Shown here: positions 22,085 to 33,600 of the stretch, piece after piece
Layout: each line of letters opens with the position of its first letter
How positions within the stretch are numbered: the first letter of the stretch is position 1
Assembly (NCBI GenBank): GCA_036924085.1
Contig: JAVGWX010000004.1
Location: forward strand, 40,763,293 to 40,827,292
Source of the DNA: Ariolimax columbianus
Taxonomy: Eukaryota > Mollusca > Gastropoda > Stylommatophora > Arionidae
Length of the DNA stretch: 64,000 bases
Direction of reading: 5' to 3'
Position numbers and translations under genes: made by a program
The notes under the pieces: model-generated
What the model was told of the DNA's origin: nothing
Seen by the model: the letters and a program-made list of their open reading frames with translations, nothing else
Database searches by the model: none

Positions 22085-23450
22085 GATCGACCACCCTTTA
22101 TCCCCTTTCCTGACTACAAGAAAGCCTTTGATCGAGTTCTTTGGAACACAATTTTTCACATTTTGTAAAACATGGCTACCGAAAGACCAATTATTATGTT
22201 AATCTAGAACCTGAGTGAAAATCAAGTGGCATTTATCAAATAAAGAATGCCTAACAGATCCATGTTCAGTTAAACAAAAACACGGAGTCCGACAGGGCTG
22301 TGTTTTCACAGACTCTGAGATGATGATGGAAAAAGTTGTTGCGAGTTGTAATAGAGGTGTGAACGTCAATTGTAATAGAGTTGGGAAAGTCAATTGTATA
22401 CAGAGGTGTGAAATTCAATTGTAATAGAGTTGTGAAAGTCAATTGTAATAGAGTTGTAAAACTCAATTGTAATAGAGTTGTGAAAGTCAATTGTAATAGA
22501 GGTGTGAAAGTCAATTGTATACAGAGGTGTGAAATTCAATTGTAACAGAGTTGTGAAAGTCAATTGTAATAGAGTTGTGAACGTCAATTGTAATAGAGTT
22601 GTGAAAGTCAATTGTAATAGAGGTGTGAAAGTCAATTGTAATAGAGGTGTGAAAGTCAATTTTAGAAAAGTAAAATACTACCAAATTTGCCCATGATTAA
22701 GTTCTGTGCGAGGAACAGTAGCAGCGCTTCGAAGGGTACTCGAAAAAAAATAACAGTACAGCCATAGAGTTTGGCATGGAAATAAACACATTGAAGACCA
22801 CGACTATGATAATTGCTATACAAGCAAAATAGACACATAAATATAATCATTAATAGAAAAGTAATGGAACATGTAGAAAGATTTACATATTTATGGCAAA
22901 ACATCGCGGTGGATGTTCGAAATGTGACGAAAATTAAGATAAGGTTTGCAATGACAAAAAAGGCCAGCCGGAGAAGAAACTCGAATTGATGCCTTAAAGA
23001 ATATCAAGATCTAACTACGGAAAAGAATATTCACATCTCATGTCTGTCCATTTGCGCTGCTTGAGCCTGAAACATGGACTCTAGAAAAGAAGGAGGAAAA
23101 ATGCTTGAAATAGTTTTAAATTTTGAGCAGCCGGTAGAATAGAAATAGTGAGTTTGACAACAAGCGGATCCAATGACAAGACCATGGCGGAGGTAGGTGC
23201 ACAGATGCAAATATTGAAACTAATACATAAATAAAGAGTTGACTGGGACATAATACGCGGCATAAATACCTACCAAAGAAGCCACTAATAATGAAAATTC
23301 AAGACAAACGGAGAATGGGCGGACCAAGACTCACCTGTACATATCAGACATGAAGAGACAACAGTCCCGAGTGGTTCACCGGTGTCTTTGCGTATGACAA
23401 GGACAACAATAGCACTACTGCCCAACAGAGAGCGTGGTGTAAGAGGTGAC
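22085..23450 (+). mobile_element. LINE family 4 remnant with internal 24-bp array
   Basis: Reverse transcriptase motifs in order: DYKKAFDRVLWNTIFHIL (motif A region, about 22110-22165), VKQKHGVRQGCVFT (motif B region, about 22270-22310), then a 24-bp tandem array where the catalytic YADD block would be expected. Downstream come GMEINTLKTTTMIIAIQ-like sequence and MEHVERFTYLW (about 22867-22900), the FTYLG motif of LINEs, then LEPETWTLEKKEEK (about 23060-23100). Broken by many stops. Family assignment open. Confidence 0.75.
22335..22665. repeat. 24-bp minisatellite, about 13 copies, inside LINE-4
   Basis: The unit gtgaaagtcaattgtaatag plus agtt repeats with variants (agaggtgtgaa; tatacagaggt). 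A 24-bp period keeps reading frames open, giving 80-90-codon minus-strand frames of LLQLTFTT repeats; these are artefacts. The array is flanked on both sides by LINE-4 coding remnants. Confidence 0.95.
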
Positions 23451-23479
23451 TAACAGTGTGGCATAGCATAACACCGGCC

Positions 23480-23600
23480 ATGATTAGGTGGTTTGATAAG
23501 AGCAGCATATATGGCACACAGCAGGATGTGGGTTTACTTTGCTCTAGTGTTTTAGTCTATTAAGATTGAATCGCACATCAGTTAATCACCCTCCGCGATC
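23480..23600 (+). mobile_element. SINE-D 3' fragment
   Basis: gataagagcagcatatatgg, tgtgggtttact, gctctagtgttt, aagattgaatcgcacatc and gttaatcaccc match the 3' part of the SINE-D copy at about 10030-10400 across the SINE-A insertion point, which supports reading the 10-kb copy as interrupted. The head is missing or unrecognisable. Confidence 0.7.
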
Positions 23601-23984
23601 ATTGCCCCAACGCTGCGGAGCAATAAGCTGCTCGAGCCTAGCCCGCTGTGCAGGAAATGCTCATCCTGGCTACATCCAGCTCACGCCAGAACTGGGACCT
23701 GCAGAGTGGGTATTTGATCCGATAGAAGTACAGGTCGACTAAGACAAAAGACTAAGAGACACCAGGCTACGAACATATGCTTAGTTAAAGAGCGATGCAG
23801 AGGATTGGTTAAGCGGGTGAAACACAATTTTACGGATATTGATGGGATGGTTCAAACTATACTGCCATTCATAAATACTGCCAAAATCCACATCTGGCGC
23901 CGTGGGACATCATAATAACATAGGTGTTACTTTCGGAGAGCCATTTGTATTATGAGGAAGCAGTTTAAAAACTATCATAGAATG

Positions 23985-24345
23985 TCTAGAAAAAGACGTT
24001 CAAAACGATATAAAACAAAATTATAAGATAATCGATGGAAAGGATCAATTATACTTTGATAAGTTTTTTTTCTTCAAAATCAGTCCTCTACAAGAACAAT
24101 AAAGCGCATTAACTCATTAATTAAAGAAAAGTACTGGTTGGATATTAGGAAATATTTTTTTAATCAGTTAGTGGTGAATGATTGCAATGGATTGTCACAA
24201 TAAATAGTGGGGCTAGGGTCGGAGTTTAAAATAGATTAGATGCACTTACTTATTTTTAGATCAAATTGAATTGAAGAAACCCGTTGTATACAGACTGCTC
24301 AGCCTTATAAACCAGTGTAAAGAAGTTAAGCTCAGTTTAGTATGT
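23985..24345 (+). mobile_element. CR1-like LINE 3' fragment
   Basis: Aligns with the 3' part of 63180-63737: a KIIDGKDQL stretch, a T-rich segment with ttcttcaaaat, a gttagtggtgaatg region (the FFSQRVVNEWN-type block in the better copy), and a common 3' end (tatacagactgctcagcct, ataaaccagtgtaaag). Too decayed to carry a frame. Confidence 0.7.
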
Positions 24346-25189
24346 TAGAGTGTAATGAGTTATATTCCACATTGAGTTCAACTTTATTCTCAAGTCTGTA
24401 GGCGCATACTCAATCTCGTAACTTTTCTTTACAACATTCAACGGTAGGAAACATCTGAAAATTTACAAAATGGATCTTGTCTTGAGTCGCACAAGATCAT
24501 TTTGACCCCATCTTCTATCTATCATCTTCTCATAGCTGGCTACATTTGTTCCCAAGTGCAGTTTAAAAAATTGGCATGACGAAAGTCAGGATAGAAGACA
24601 GATTCCGCGACAGACGTCAAATATGCAAACTGGATAATTAAAAGAAACAAATTAACCGTGGAAACCGATACCTGGGAAGTGTCAACATATGAAAGAACAC
24701 ACTGACCAGTTGAAAGCTTAAAGGCTGAAAATTAACAACATAAATATAATGAGATCGAAATAAATGCTCAAATGTTAGATGAGGCAAAACAAAACATATA
24801 TTAGCAGAGAAACGCAAACGAAGAACATTTGACAGGACAAACTGGTCTTGATAGTGTGTAAAAGCAGACGAACATTTAGAAATATGTGAGAAGAAATGGT
24901 AGACAGAAACGACACCCACATAGCATTAACCATTATGTATGTCAGTGGACGGGAAACCATCATCGTCATTAACAGTACCTGGCTAAACAAATCATCACCT
25001 GAATTGTCTGATTTAAAAAACTTTCAGACAACCTGAAGTAAATTTAACGAAAAGACAATCTTTGCTTCTCCATTGGTGAGATTTGAGAGTATGCAAACAC
25101 CGAAGCTAGAATAGCTCGATGACAAACGAAGATGTAAGACCATTATAAAAATGAAAATAATAACAACGATTTGATAGCAGAAATAGACG
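24346..25189. other. Unrecognised AT-rich sequence
   Basis: No motif I trust. Some minus-strand open frames (24638-24990) lack family signatures. Confidence 0.45.
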
Positions 25190-25510
25190 ATTAAATGGTA
25201 TGTGGTTATCGAAAAGGCACGACAAACTGCGTTAGATGCCTTCCCACCTTTCTACCCTGCTGGTTACATGTTTACGGAAAGGCTTCGGTGGTAACCCTGA
25301 GGCAAAATCTGCATCCTATGCTATCTCCAGTCGTCTCGATGAATGTCTTGCCACTGGCAAAAGGTAGCTTAGGCTCTGTGAGTGAGGTTGACAAAAGGCG
25401 CAGTTTCTTCCTCACTTTAATCCAAATCTCCGCGCAAGTCACCCATTTCAGCGGACACAGCAAGAGATACGACTGTCCACACGGCTGAACAAAGAGAGTG
25501 GTCTTCATCA
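25190..25510 (+). mobile_element. SINE-C copy, alternative head
   Basis: Matches 45080-45415 from end to end (gaaaaggcacgaca, cgttagatgcc, aaaatctgcatcct, cttgccactggcaa, gttgacaaaaggc, taatccaaatc, cccatttcagc, acacagcaag, ggctgaacaaag). The central domain (ctgcatcct...ctccagtcgtctcga...cttgccactgg...cttcctcact) is shared with 46128 and 53548, but the head lacks their tRNA-like boxes. Confidence 0.8.
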
Positions 25511-28464
25511 CTTGTGATGGACAAAACTATCAAATGTTGACTTCTTGATGCAAGCTGAAATTTGAAACTGTATTTTTATGATACGGAAGGCTGATGGAAA
25601 TCCCCAACCTGAAAGAATGCAGATGGACATCTTAACGAACTACCCATTGTCCATTGACAGCGAAAATATGCGATGAAATGATCTATAAATCGCTGTCAGA
25701 TTTATGGAAGTGGAAGGAAACACATATTGTTTTTGTTTAACAGATTATTGGTGAAAATGATGTTCGTTTGAGCACATCAAATGACAAAATGAGATGTTTG
25801 CATACTAAACCTCTGAAATTCTAAATGTATCCACAACTACTTGAAATTACAAGTATACGATGACACAACGTGTTTTTCAACTGCAGGAAATATTACAAGT
25901 AAAAAGATCTTTAATGTTAAATGGATTTCCAAGTAAATGAAATCTTTAGATGAAAGAGCAAGGACAACATTATTAAGCTGAGATACTCGATTATTAGCAC
26001 CATTAAGATAGTGACAACGATTTGAAAGTATCAACGCCTGTCACAGGCATGCAGACAGTTAAAGTTATAGACGAAGTAATGGCAAATTAAACATAGCAGA
26101 TGAAAGAACGAAACGGACTGCGCAAAGCCGATAGACAAGATCATTATCGATATGAAAATATTGACACCGATTTAAGAATGGAAATATACGACAAAATAAA
26201 ATGTAATTTTCTGACAGCTTTAACGAGTAGAAATTCAGAAATGTGCAAGGAACTAGCCGCCTGTTATGCTGATAAAAGAAGGATTAACAGATACTACAAA
26301 AATAGTTTGAGCTATTCAAGAATGTAGCAGACAGACAACTTGTTGTATAAAAAATGAACAAGATAAAGACGCTGAAAAAGGATTAAGTGCTCAAATATTT
26401 TGAGAAATAGGTTAACAAAATATTGAGAGATTGATCAAGGCAAGCATTAGGACTTTGTATTCCTTGTCAATGTAAAAACCGTAAATAACACCGTCAGCTG
26501 AAGAGATAGCTTATCGGATGTAATATATTGCTGGAGTTTCCCAATTAAAGCTTAACATATTACCAAGCAAAAGAACAATTTAATTTGTAAAATTACTGTT
26601 CCAATATACGGCTTTAAAAATGTTCAAGTATTTGATAAAGATATTTAAACTCGTATATCAACAAATATTCTCATCACTGTATTAATTACCCGGCGTGCAG
26701 AATGAAAATGACCAGCTTCGTAGTTTAAGAAACCGACACATTTTTGATCAATTTGGAAGATTATTTATCAAGTCCAGAAACGATTTTGCAGTGAGGTATA
26801 GAATATTAAACTGTCTGTAATGTAATTCCGCTGTAACATTTGGTCAAGTTTATTCTCTACTACATATAACAACATTTTGCAGAAGTCCATTTCATATTGT
26901 GTAAGTTTGAATGTCGTATTTTGTGCTCAGTGTGAACAAATGAAATTATGTCAGCCAATCACACACGATGATCTACTTACCAGGTTGACAAAACGCAGTA
27001 GAACCAACACCTTTAGTTCCTAATACTGTTAATCAACTCTTTGACGGATTTGCCAAAAGTAAAACCACAGCTCCAGGACCAAGTCAAGCAAATAAATAGA
27101 AACAAATTTGATCTTGAAGCTTAGAACATGCCAAGCCCGTCTCAACAAACGTTTCAACAGAATAGTCAAAATACGTGAACAAACTTATAGATTCTGTCAC
27201 AACCACAACGAACCAATATAGGCCTCCTAACTAACTTGCATATGCTCAGGTATAACCTAACTGCGAAACAAGCTACTTCCATTGCGCTCTACGCCTCACC
27301 ACAACAACTTTGAAATACATGTGCTTTTATCAGGGAGATATTCTCAAGAGCTACCAGCTCACAGCTACATGGATTACATATAATCATATATATCTCATAC
27401 TATTCCATGTGGTTAAACTATTTTGTTGTTAGATTCGTATATTTGCCTCATTTTGACACGGATCATGTCCTTGCAACTTAACAATCATTGTGGCAAATGT
27501 AGCGTTTTTCAGTTGCACGCTTGTCAATCAATTTTCGTTATGTCATAGCGTGTTGACGATCTTGATGTTGTGTAGGATGGACGGAATTTAGCCCTGATAA
27601 GAGTTACAACTCTGATTCCTCATGATATAGTTAAATAATTAATTAAATTAATACATAAAATAGTTTGTTAGTCTTCCTTGACCAATAATTAAAAAGTCAT
27701 CGCGTTTTATGTTCTCTGTAATAGTTTCCAAGTAGTGGACATTTTTATTGCTATTTCTGTAGTGAGGTTGGCATTTCGTTTTACCTTTAAAATGTAATTT
27801 CAGTTGCTTTTGGTCATCAGCTTTTTTTTCTTTTGTTCTATAATTTTCTTTGATTTTCTGTCATATAACAACATCAGCTCTACATAATACTGATGATATT
27901 TCGTTCCTACTTCCCTTAACAAGAAATTGTTGCACGAAACTATTATTTTATACGATTTTTAAAAAGATGATTGTCGCTTTCTTAACTATTCTGCTCTTTC
28001 TTTGAACTGAACCTCCATTTTATGCTTTAATGCGCCACTTCAATTTGCATGTTGCCCTTTTATCAGTTGTTACGTTGCTGTCGTATTCCTGCCTTTCTTG
28101 GAGACGTATATTACTTCTGTTTTATTAAAATTTGCATTATTGTCTGTTTTTCTATTTTTCTTCACAACTATGAAGTTTCTCTAGTGCATGTCTTTTCCAT
28201 TTTGATTTAGAGATCGAATCCTTACAAGATCGAATGTTATGTACGTTATTCTACCGACCGAAAAACTGAGATATCCTCAATTTATCTGAATCTTTTCGTT
28301 GTTAAAGGAAAACACAGAGAAAAATAACATCGGTCTTAGAGAAATTCGATGTTGCATTTGCCGGATTTATGCTAAAACAATCCGATATACCTGATTTTTA
28401 GTTTGAAACTTGTCATATAGAAATTCAAGCTCCCAAGTATGTTTTAAATGACTTTACTGTATGC
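25511..28464. other. Unrecognised AT-rich sequence, ~3 kb
   Basis: The largest stretch here without any recognised element. The 75-codon plus-strand frame at 26100-26327 (start MKERNGLRKADRQDH) is basic and Tyr-rich but has no family signature I can name. Many homopolymer runs. It could contain introns or distal regulatory DNA; nothing in the sequence shows it. Confidence 0.4.
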
Positions 28465-28800
28465 ATGTGTATGTATGTATGTATGTATGTATGTATGTAT
28501 GTATGTATGTATGTATGTATGTATGTATGTATGATGTATGTATGTATGTATGATGTATGTATGTATGTATGTATGCATGTATGTATGTATGTATGTATGT
28601 ATGTATGCATGTATGTATGTATGTATGTATGCATGTATGTATGTATGTATGTATGTTTATATGTATGTATGTATGTTTATATGTATGTATGTATGCATGT
28701 ATGTATGTATGTATGTATGTATGTATGTATGTGTGTATGTTGTATGCAGGTCTGTATGTATACATGTATGTACATAGCATGAATCTACGTATGTAGTATG
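28465..28800. repeat. (TATG)n microsatellite, ~330 bp
   Basis: Nearly pure TATG tetranucleotides with occasional CATG, TTTA and frame slips. Open frames on both strands (MYVC and HTYI repeats, up to 144 codons) are due to the repeat. Confidence 0.98.
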
Positions 28801-28844
28801 TATGCGTGTGTGTATGTACGTATGCATGCATTTGAACAGAGCCA

Positions 28845-29405
28845 ACACTCGCAGAGAGCCATGCAGGGAAAGTGCCGAACCTGTTCAATGTGTGTTACGG
28901 TAACAAAGGGGGATAATGCTATACATCGCCCGGAGCCAGAGAAGATCCATCACGACAATACGCTGGCCCACTTATCGCACCTCACCCAGGTTGTTTTGTT
29001 TTGCTGAAACAAGAACGACATTGGACAGGTTTGACCAACCTCCTACTCTCGAGACATGGATCCATGTAACCTATCACTCTCGAGACATGGATCCATGTAA
29101 CCTATCACTCTCGAGACATGGATCCATGTAACCTATCACTCTATTCAAGACTTAATGTGCTACTCAAAGGAACGAGATTCCAGGATATAAAACATTGGTA
29201 GGAAGACGACATTTTGCCTGACGGAGAAAGCACAAAAATATGGCTTCCAGAAATGCTTCAATCATTGACATCACCGAGGTTAGAATTGTGTCAACAATTA
29301 TTAACGGGCCTTTACTCGAAGGGGATTACGGTTTTAACTGAATGGGTAAGTTAATTGTTTTATCAGCTTAAGGTGGGATACTCTTTGAGCAGCCCTCGTA
29401 TACAT
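28845..29405 (+). mobile_element. mariner M5, C-terminal transposase remnant
   Basis: A frame near 28950 reads KIHHDNTLAHLSHLTQVVL, the second catalytic-Asp block (HDNA.AH) of a mariner transposase. It is followed, after a shift, by a YSRDMDPCN stretch in place of the usual YSPDL.PCD block; that stretch is triplicated in tandem (29046-29140). Later words (RNEIPGYKTLVGRRHF) continue the C-terminus. The right end near 29405 (gagcagccctcgta) may be the terminal repeat. The 5' part is missing at the TATG tract. Confidence 0.75.
29046..29140. repeat. 31-bp tandem triplication inside mariner M5
   Basis: ctctcgagacatggatccat plus gtaacctatca begins at 29046, 29077 and 29108, identical in all three copies. 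It duplicates the piece of transposase sequence that would hold the third catalytic Asp. Perfect identity implies a recent event in an old element. Confidence 0.97.
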
Positions 29406-29471
29406 ATACGAGTGCGCGTGTGTGTATGTATGTATACATATATCGTTAGTTTTCTTCCTATTTGTGCCGTT

Positions 29472-30787
29472 GAGGCGTGTTGAAATGAATCCGGACCCAA
29501 TTACTTTATTACAAACATATGAAACTTACATTATCTTGTATAACAGAATTAAATATAGCAATTGTTATGAAGCAAACATACCATAGGGTTAGTTAGAAAA
29601 AGTCGACAAAGACATCCAGACACGCATCCAACTACTTGGGTAGACGGCGGATGCCGTGCGAAAAAAATGACTTTGGTTGCTTTTTTAACCACTTGGTCAC
29701 CGAGACCATGATACCATCATCGGAGTTGAATCTTTGTCCCTTAAAAATTGTATTAATGGTCTGAACAAATGGAAGTCACAAGGGGACTTATCGGGACTAT
29801 ATAATGGATGTGGCAGTATTTCCCACATGTTCTGTGCAAACGCTTTCTGAACAATGTTTGCGACACATGATGGCACGATGTCGTGCAACAGAATCACACC
29901 ACGCGAAAGCATGCCGTGCCTTTTATTCTTAATTGCAGCTTGTCTAGTGTGTCATTGTAGCGGATGACTTTAATGATCAAGCCAGGCTCTTTAAAGTCTA
30001 AAACAAAAGTCTTTCATGGTAAAAAAATGCTGTCAGCATAACCTTACCAGTATAAATGTGTGACTCGAATTTTTTTGGTTTCGGTGATCCTGGATGTTTC
30101 CATTGCATGCTAGCAGTTTTGCTGCTCAACTCAAAGTGGTGGCACCAAGATTCATCACCTGCCACTATGCGCAAATGAAAAACGAATCACCGTCCTCTTC
30201 GTATCGCAGCAAATGGTTCAAACTCCATCCCATACGTTCTTCCTTAAGTCGGTTGGTCAGCAGCCGAGGCGCCCATTGTGAACACGATACTACAGTTTCT
30301 TGCTAACCACCATTTTAACTGTGCCTAGCGACAGAACGAATTCCTCTGCTAGCGAACGTTAAGCTCCGGCGGCCGGTCCACCCGAATTGCTGCAACAATA
30401 TTGGCGATGTCCTCTTCTGACTCAAAAATATGCACCTGACCCTTTCTGGGAATATCTCTCGTCAACTCACGTCCTTCTTTAATCATCGTTGTCCAGTTTT
30501 TCACTGTTGTATTCGACACACTTTTGTCACTATACACTGTCTGCATTCTGCGAAAAATGTAAACTGGTCGATATCCTTTAGCTGTTTGAAGCCGAATAAC
30601 AGCTAGCTGATCAACTCTGGACGGATTCCGTATCACACCCGCCATCTTTTCAACGGTCTGCTGAGGAAACTATGAGTCAGAGGATAATGAAATGTTGGTA
30701 TGTGCTGTTTACATCAGACGTCATCATGCGCATCTCACGTAAGTTAACTTGTTGCAGTTTGGTCCGGTTTCATTTGAATACACCTCG
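29472..30787 (-). mobile_element. mariner M3, near full-length, frameshifted
   Basis: Terminal inverted repeats: gaggcgtgttgaaatgaatc at about 29472 and its near complement ending at 30787 (tttcatttgaatacacctcg). The transposase reads on the minus strand from 30645: MAGVIRNPSRVDQLAVIRLQ, PVYIFRRMQTVYSDKSVSNT, VKNWTTMIKEGRELTRDIPR (N-terminal DNA binding). The catalytic end lies at 29912-29697: VILLHDIVPSCVANIVQKAF and PLYSPDKSPCDFHLF, with 34 residues between the Asp of HD and the Asp of PCD, as in DD34D mariners. The middle is broken by stops. Confidence 0.93.
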
Positions 30788-30789
30788 TA

Positions 30790-32095
30790 TATACGAGGAG
30801 CTTTTACGTCAAACTGGGACTTTTGTAAAGGAAAAAAATAAATAATTTTCAATTGGTCAAAACGTCATTTATTTTTTGATATAATCTCCTGCAACGTTTA
30901 TGCACTTATCCCAGCGTTTGAGTAATCAATGAGAAGCTTCAGCTTAGTAAGATATGTCAGTATGTCTGAACCAATCCAGGACTGCCTATTTCACTTCGTC
31001 ATCAGTGCTGAAATGCTGACCCACAAGGAATTCTTTGAGGTGTCCAAACAGGCGGAAATCGCTTGGAGCGAGGTCTGGACTGAAAGGTAGATATGGCGAT
31101 ACCTACCAGCCGCTCTGCTGCAGATGGCACAAAGTGCGGCGAGGCGTATGCTGTCGATCGTTATCTTGTATAGGAAGGGCGCCCTTTGTAATCACGCCAG
31201 GGGAGTTTTTTTTCCGCAGACGAATATTCACATCACTCAAAATGCTTACGTCCGATCACAGGTGATAATGGCATCACGGGGTACAAAATCAACATCATTT
31301 ATGTCAAGATTGTCCAAGAAAACATTCGTCATTACTTTACCCGCACACGAAATTGTCCAACATTTTTGAGGTAGTGATTGTAGCTGCTTCCGCTTTTTGG
31401 AAGATCGTTTCAATTCAGGATTATAATGAAGTGCGCATGTTTTGTCACATGTAATGAAGTGTCCATATTTTGTCACATGTAATAAAGTGTCCATGTTTTG
31501 TCACATGTAATAAAGTGCCCATGTTTTGTCACATACGATGAAACGATTTAAAAAGTCATGATCTTCCATGTCAAAATGATCGTTCAATTCAGTGATGGCT
31601 TGGACTCTTTTCTGCCGATCAAAATCAGAAAGCTGCCTTGGCACCAAAAGTGCACTAACCTTCCGAAAATGTAAATTTTCATGAAAAATAGTGTTCACCG
31701 TACCCAGAGAAAGACTTGCCTTTTGTGCAATTTTGCGACAGATTGGGCGTCGATTTTCCAGGATAAGGCGTTCCACAATCTCAATATTCATAAGAATTAC
31801 TGTAGTGGGTTAAGAGCCACAACGGCCGGGATCTTCACTCACGGATGTACGGCCTTATTTAAAACGTTTACACCCTTCAAATGTCATACTGCCGCTGAGT
31901 GTCTCATTACCGTATTCTCATTGCAGTTTTCTGGTAATTTCCGCGAGTTTCATGCCGTCTTTGATAATAAACTTCATCACAACACGCTGTCGCATGCAAG
32001 CACTAACATTATGGTCTGCCATTAATATTTATATGTCATGAGACTGGCCCTGTCAAGTGGGCCACCTAGCAGTAATAGCACACAAGTACCCCTAA
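30790..32095 (-). mobile_element. mariner M4, near full-length, decayed
   Basis: Minus strand. The N-terminus at about 32022 reads MADHNVSACMRQRVVMKFII. From 31791, MNIEIVERLILENRRPICRK, then SALLVPRQLSDFDRQKRVQ and LNRFIVCDKTWALYY (the GDETW block, with its Asp kept). The last catalytic block is PFSPDLAPSDFRLFGHLKEF near 31030-31090, then WDKCINVAGDYIKK at the C-terminus. The left end starts cgaggagcttttacg right after the end of M3. Several stops, and a 28-bp tandem repeat follows the CDKTW block. Family differs from M3. Confidence 0.9.
31438..31535. repeat. 28-bp tandem repeat inside mariner M4
   Basis: ttttgtcacatgtaataaag plus tgtccatg begins at 31440, 31468, 31496 and 31524. It duplicates the transposase stretch encoding the CDKT first-catalytic-Asp block. 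Confidence 0.95.
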
Positions 32096-32640
32096 CTAAT
32101 GATAGTTGTTCTCGCACGCTATAACCCATTTAAGTATCTCTTTCGCCTTCTATCACCCATGGGTGCTAGGCCTTCAACCAACCCTCGCCAAGCAGCTCTG
32201 TCCTGTGCAACCTTTTCCACTTCCTGTCATATTTTTACTGTTTTCTTTAGTTCGTGTCTCCATGTATTCCTTGGTCTGCCTACACCTCTCCTTCCCTGGG
32301 GGTTCCGTGACAGGGATTGCCTGGTGATACTGGCTTGGCGATCTCTTAATGTATGACCCATCCATCTCCATTTTTTTCCTTAGATTTTCTGTTCCAATTT
32401 ACGTTGTCCTGCTTTCTCTCTCGCAGTCTGTGGTTTGTAACTTTGTCAAACCATGTTATACCTAGTATCTTTCTCTGACATCTGTTGACAAAACCCTGCA
32501 GTCGCCTGTCATTGCCTTTGGTCATCCTACATGTTTCCGCTCCATATAGTACGACTGGCTTCACATTTGAATTGGAAATCTTTATTTATGTCTTCTTTCT
32601 TATTTCCATTTTGGTTTCAACATTCCGAATGTAACTCGTT

Positions 32641-33600
32641 GCAGGATATATTTCCAGAGGTGGTAGAAAATATACCAGGTATTGCAAACAAAAACTGCCA
32701 GAGTGAGAAAGAAAGGAGAGACACTACCCTAAGCTTCATAACGAAAAGCTACCCAAGCATGGACTGGACCCATGCATACACCGACGGTTCTGTAACAAAC
32801 ACTACACAGAACGGAGGGGCAGGAGCATTCCTGAACCTACCAAATGGCACAAATATAACACTGTCATTCGCTACTGGTAAGTACACAAGCAATTTCAGAG
32901 CAGAGGCAGATGCACTGAGGGCGGCAGTGGAAGAAATGGCAACACACAGTGAAAATGAGAGCAATATAGTCTTGCTGACAGATGCTCTCGAAGTAGTCAC
33001 AGCGCTAAAAAGCCAGAAGAACACTGAGCTTAATGACTTAAGAGCAGCACTCTGCAAACTGTGCCAGCAGTCCGCACCAAAAAGGGTGGTGATACAGTGG
33101 GTTCCGTCACACTGCAACATCCAAGGAAACGAGGAGGCCGATAGACTGGCAAAAGAAGGTGCAAGACTACCACAAACAGATACCAGTATGACGTACGAAG
33201 AGTCAAAACGGCTTATCAAAGCCAGATACATGTCCAAATGGGAAACCGAACATACTGGTTACACCAAAAACGATGCCTATTACCAGTTGAACCGAAGAGA
33301 GCAGGTCGTTGTCTTCAGACTTCGCACTGGCCACAACAGACTGAGGTACCACCTATTCAACAAACTGAAGATAGGGTGTACCGACGAATGCCCGTGCGGT
33401 ACTGGTAAAATGACCACTGAACATCTGCTGCAGAACTGCCCGACATACGAGGATCAGAGAGAGCAGATGTGGCCATTGCCAGTGGAACTGCAAGACAAGC
33501 TGTATGGTAGTGGCGAGAGTCTCAGGATGACCGCTGCTTTTTTCGAAAAAATAATGGTTACTGTCTGACTGTGTACGCAGAAGAAGAAGAAGAAGAAGTA
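32641..33600 (+). mobile_element. LINE family N, copy B, nested in LINE-2
   Basis: A 5'-truncated copy beginning gcaggatata (equivalent to about 8476 of copy A) and ending in (GAA)n at 33580-33598. It matches copy A almost base for base. It lies in opposite orientation inside LINE-2 coding sequence, splitting LINE-2 between an EDVKTRI stretch and the downstream thumb. No clear TSD; a few LINE-2 codons may have been lost at the target. Confidence 0.95.
32642..33568 (+). CDS. LINE-N RNase H and Cys-rich C-terminus, intact frame
   Basis: An uninterrupted frame of about 309 codons within the LINE. The frame happens to stay open upstream to an ATG at 32531 in LINE-2 antisense sequence, which is not a natural start. 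RNase H residues: THAYTDGSVTN (Asp), NFRAEADALRAAVEEM (Glu), LLTDALEVVTAL (Asp), QGNEEADRLAKEGA (Asp). The C-terminal knuckle is TDECPCGTGKMTTEHLLQNC. Copies at 8301-9400 and 55750-56895 are broken; this one is not, so it is the youngest or least mutated. It lacks RT and endonuclease and cannot mobilise itself. It is the only long intact transposon frame seen here. Confidence 0.9.
   Translation, partial: QDIFPEVVENIPGIANKNCQSEKERRDTTLSFITKSYPSMDWTHAYTDGSVTNTTQNGGAGAFLNLPNGTNITLSFATGKYTSNFRAEADALRAAVEEMATHSENESNIVLLTDALEVVTALKSQKNTELNDLRAALCKLCQQSAPKRVVIQWVPSHCNIQGNEEADRLAKEGARLPQTDTSMTYEESKRLIKARYMSKWETEHTGYTKNDAYYQLNRREQVVVFRLRTGHNRLRYHLFNKLKIGCTDECPCGTGKMTTEHLLQNCPTYEDQREQMWPLPVELQDKLYGSGESLRMTAAFFEKIMVTV

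Noticed and set aside
22266..22659. TFTTLLQL-repeat proteins on the minus strand
   Set aside because: The 24-bp array is a multiple of 3 and lacks stops; opposite strand to the LINE remnant.
24580..25000. Possible LINE endonuclease start on the plus strand
   Set aside because: Scattered resemblance (KEHTDQLKA...) but no ordered motif set; not strong enough.
28454..28888. Long frames with MYVC or HTYI repeats on both strands
   Set aside because: Translation of the TATG microsatellite, not proteins.
32531..32641. Upstream ATG extending the RNase H frame to 345 codons
   Set aside because: The extension is antisense LINE-2 sequence left of the insertion junction and is not part of the LINE-N protein.
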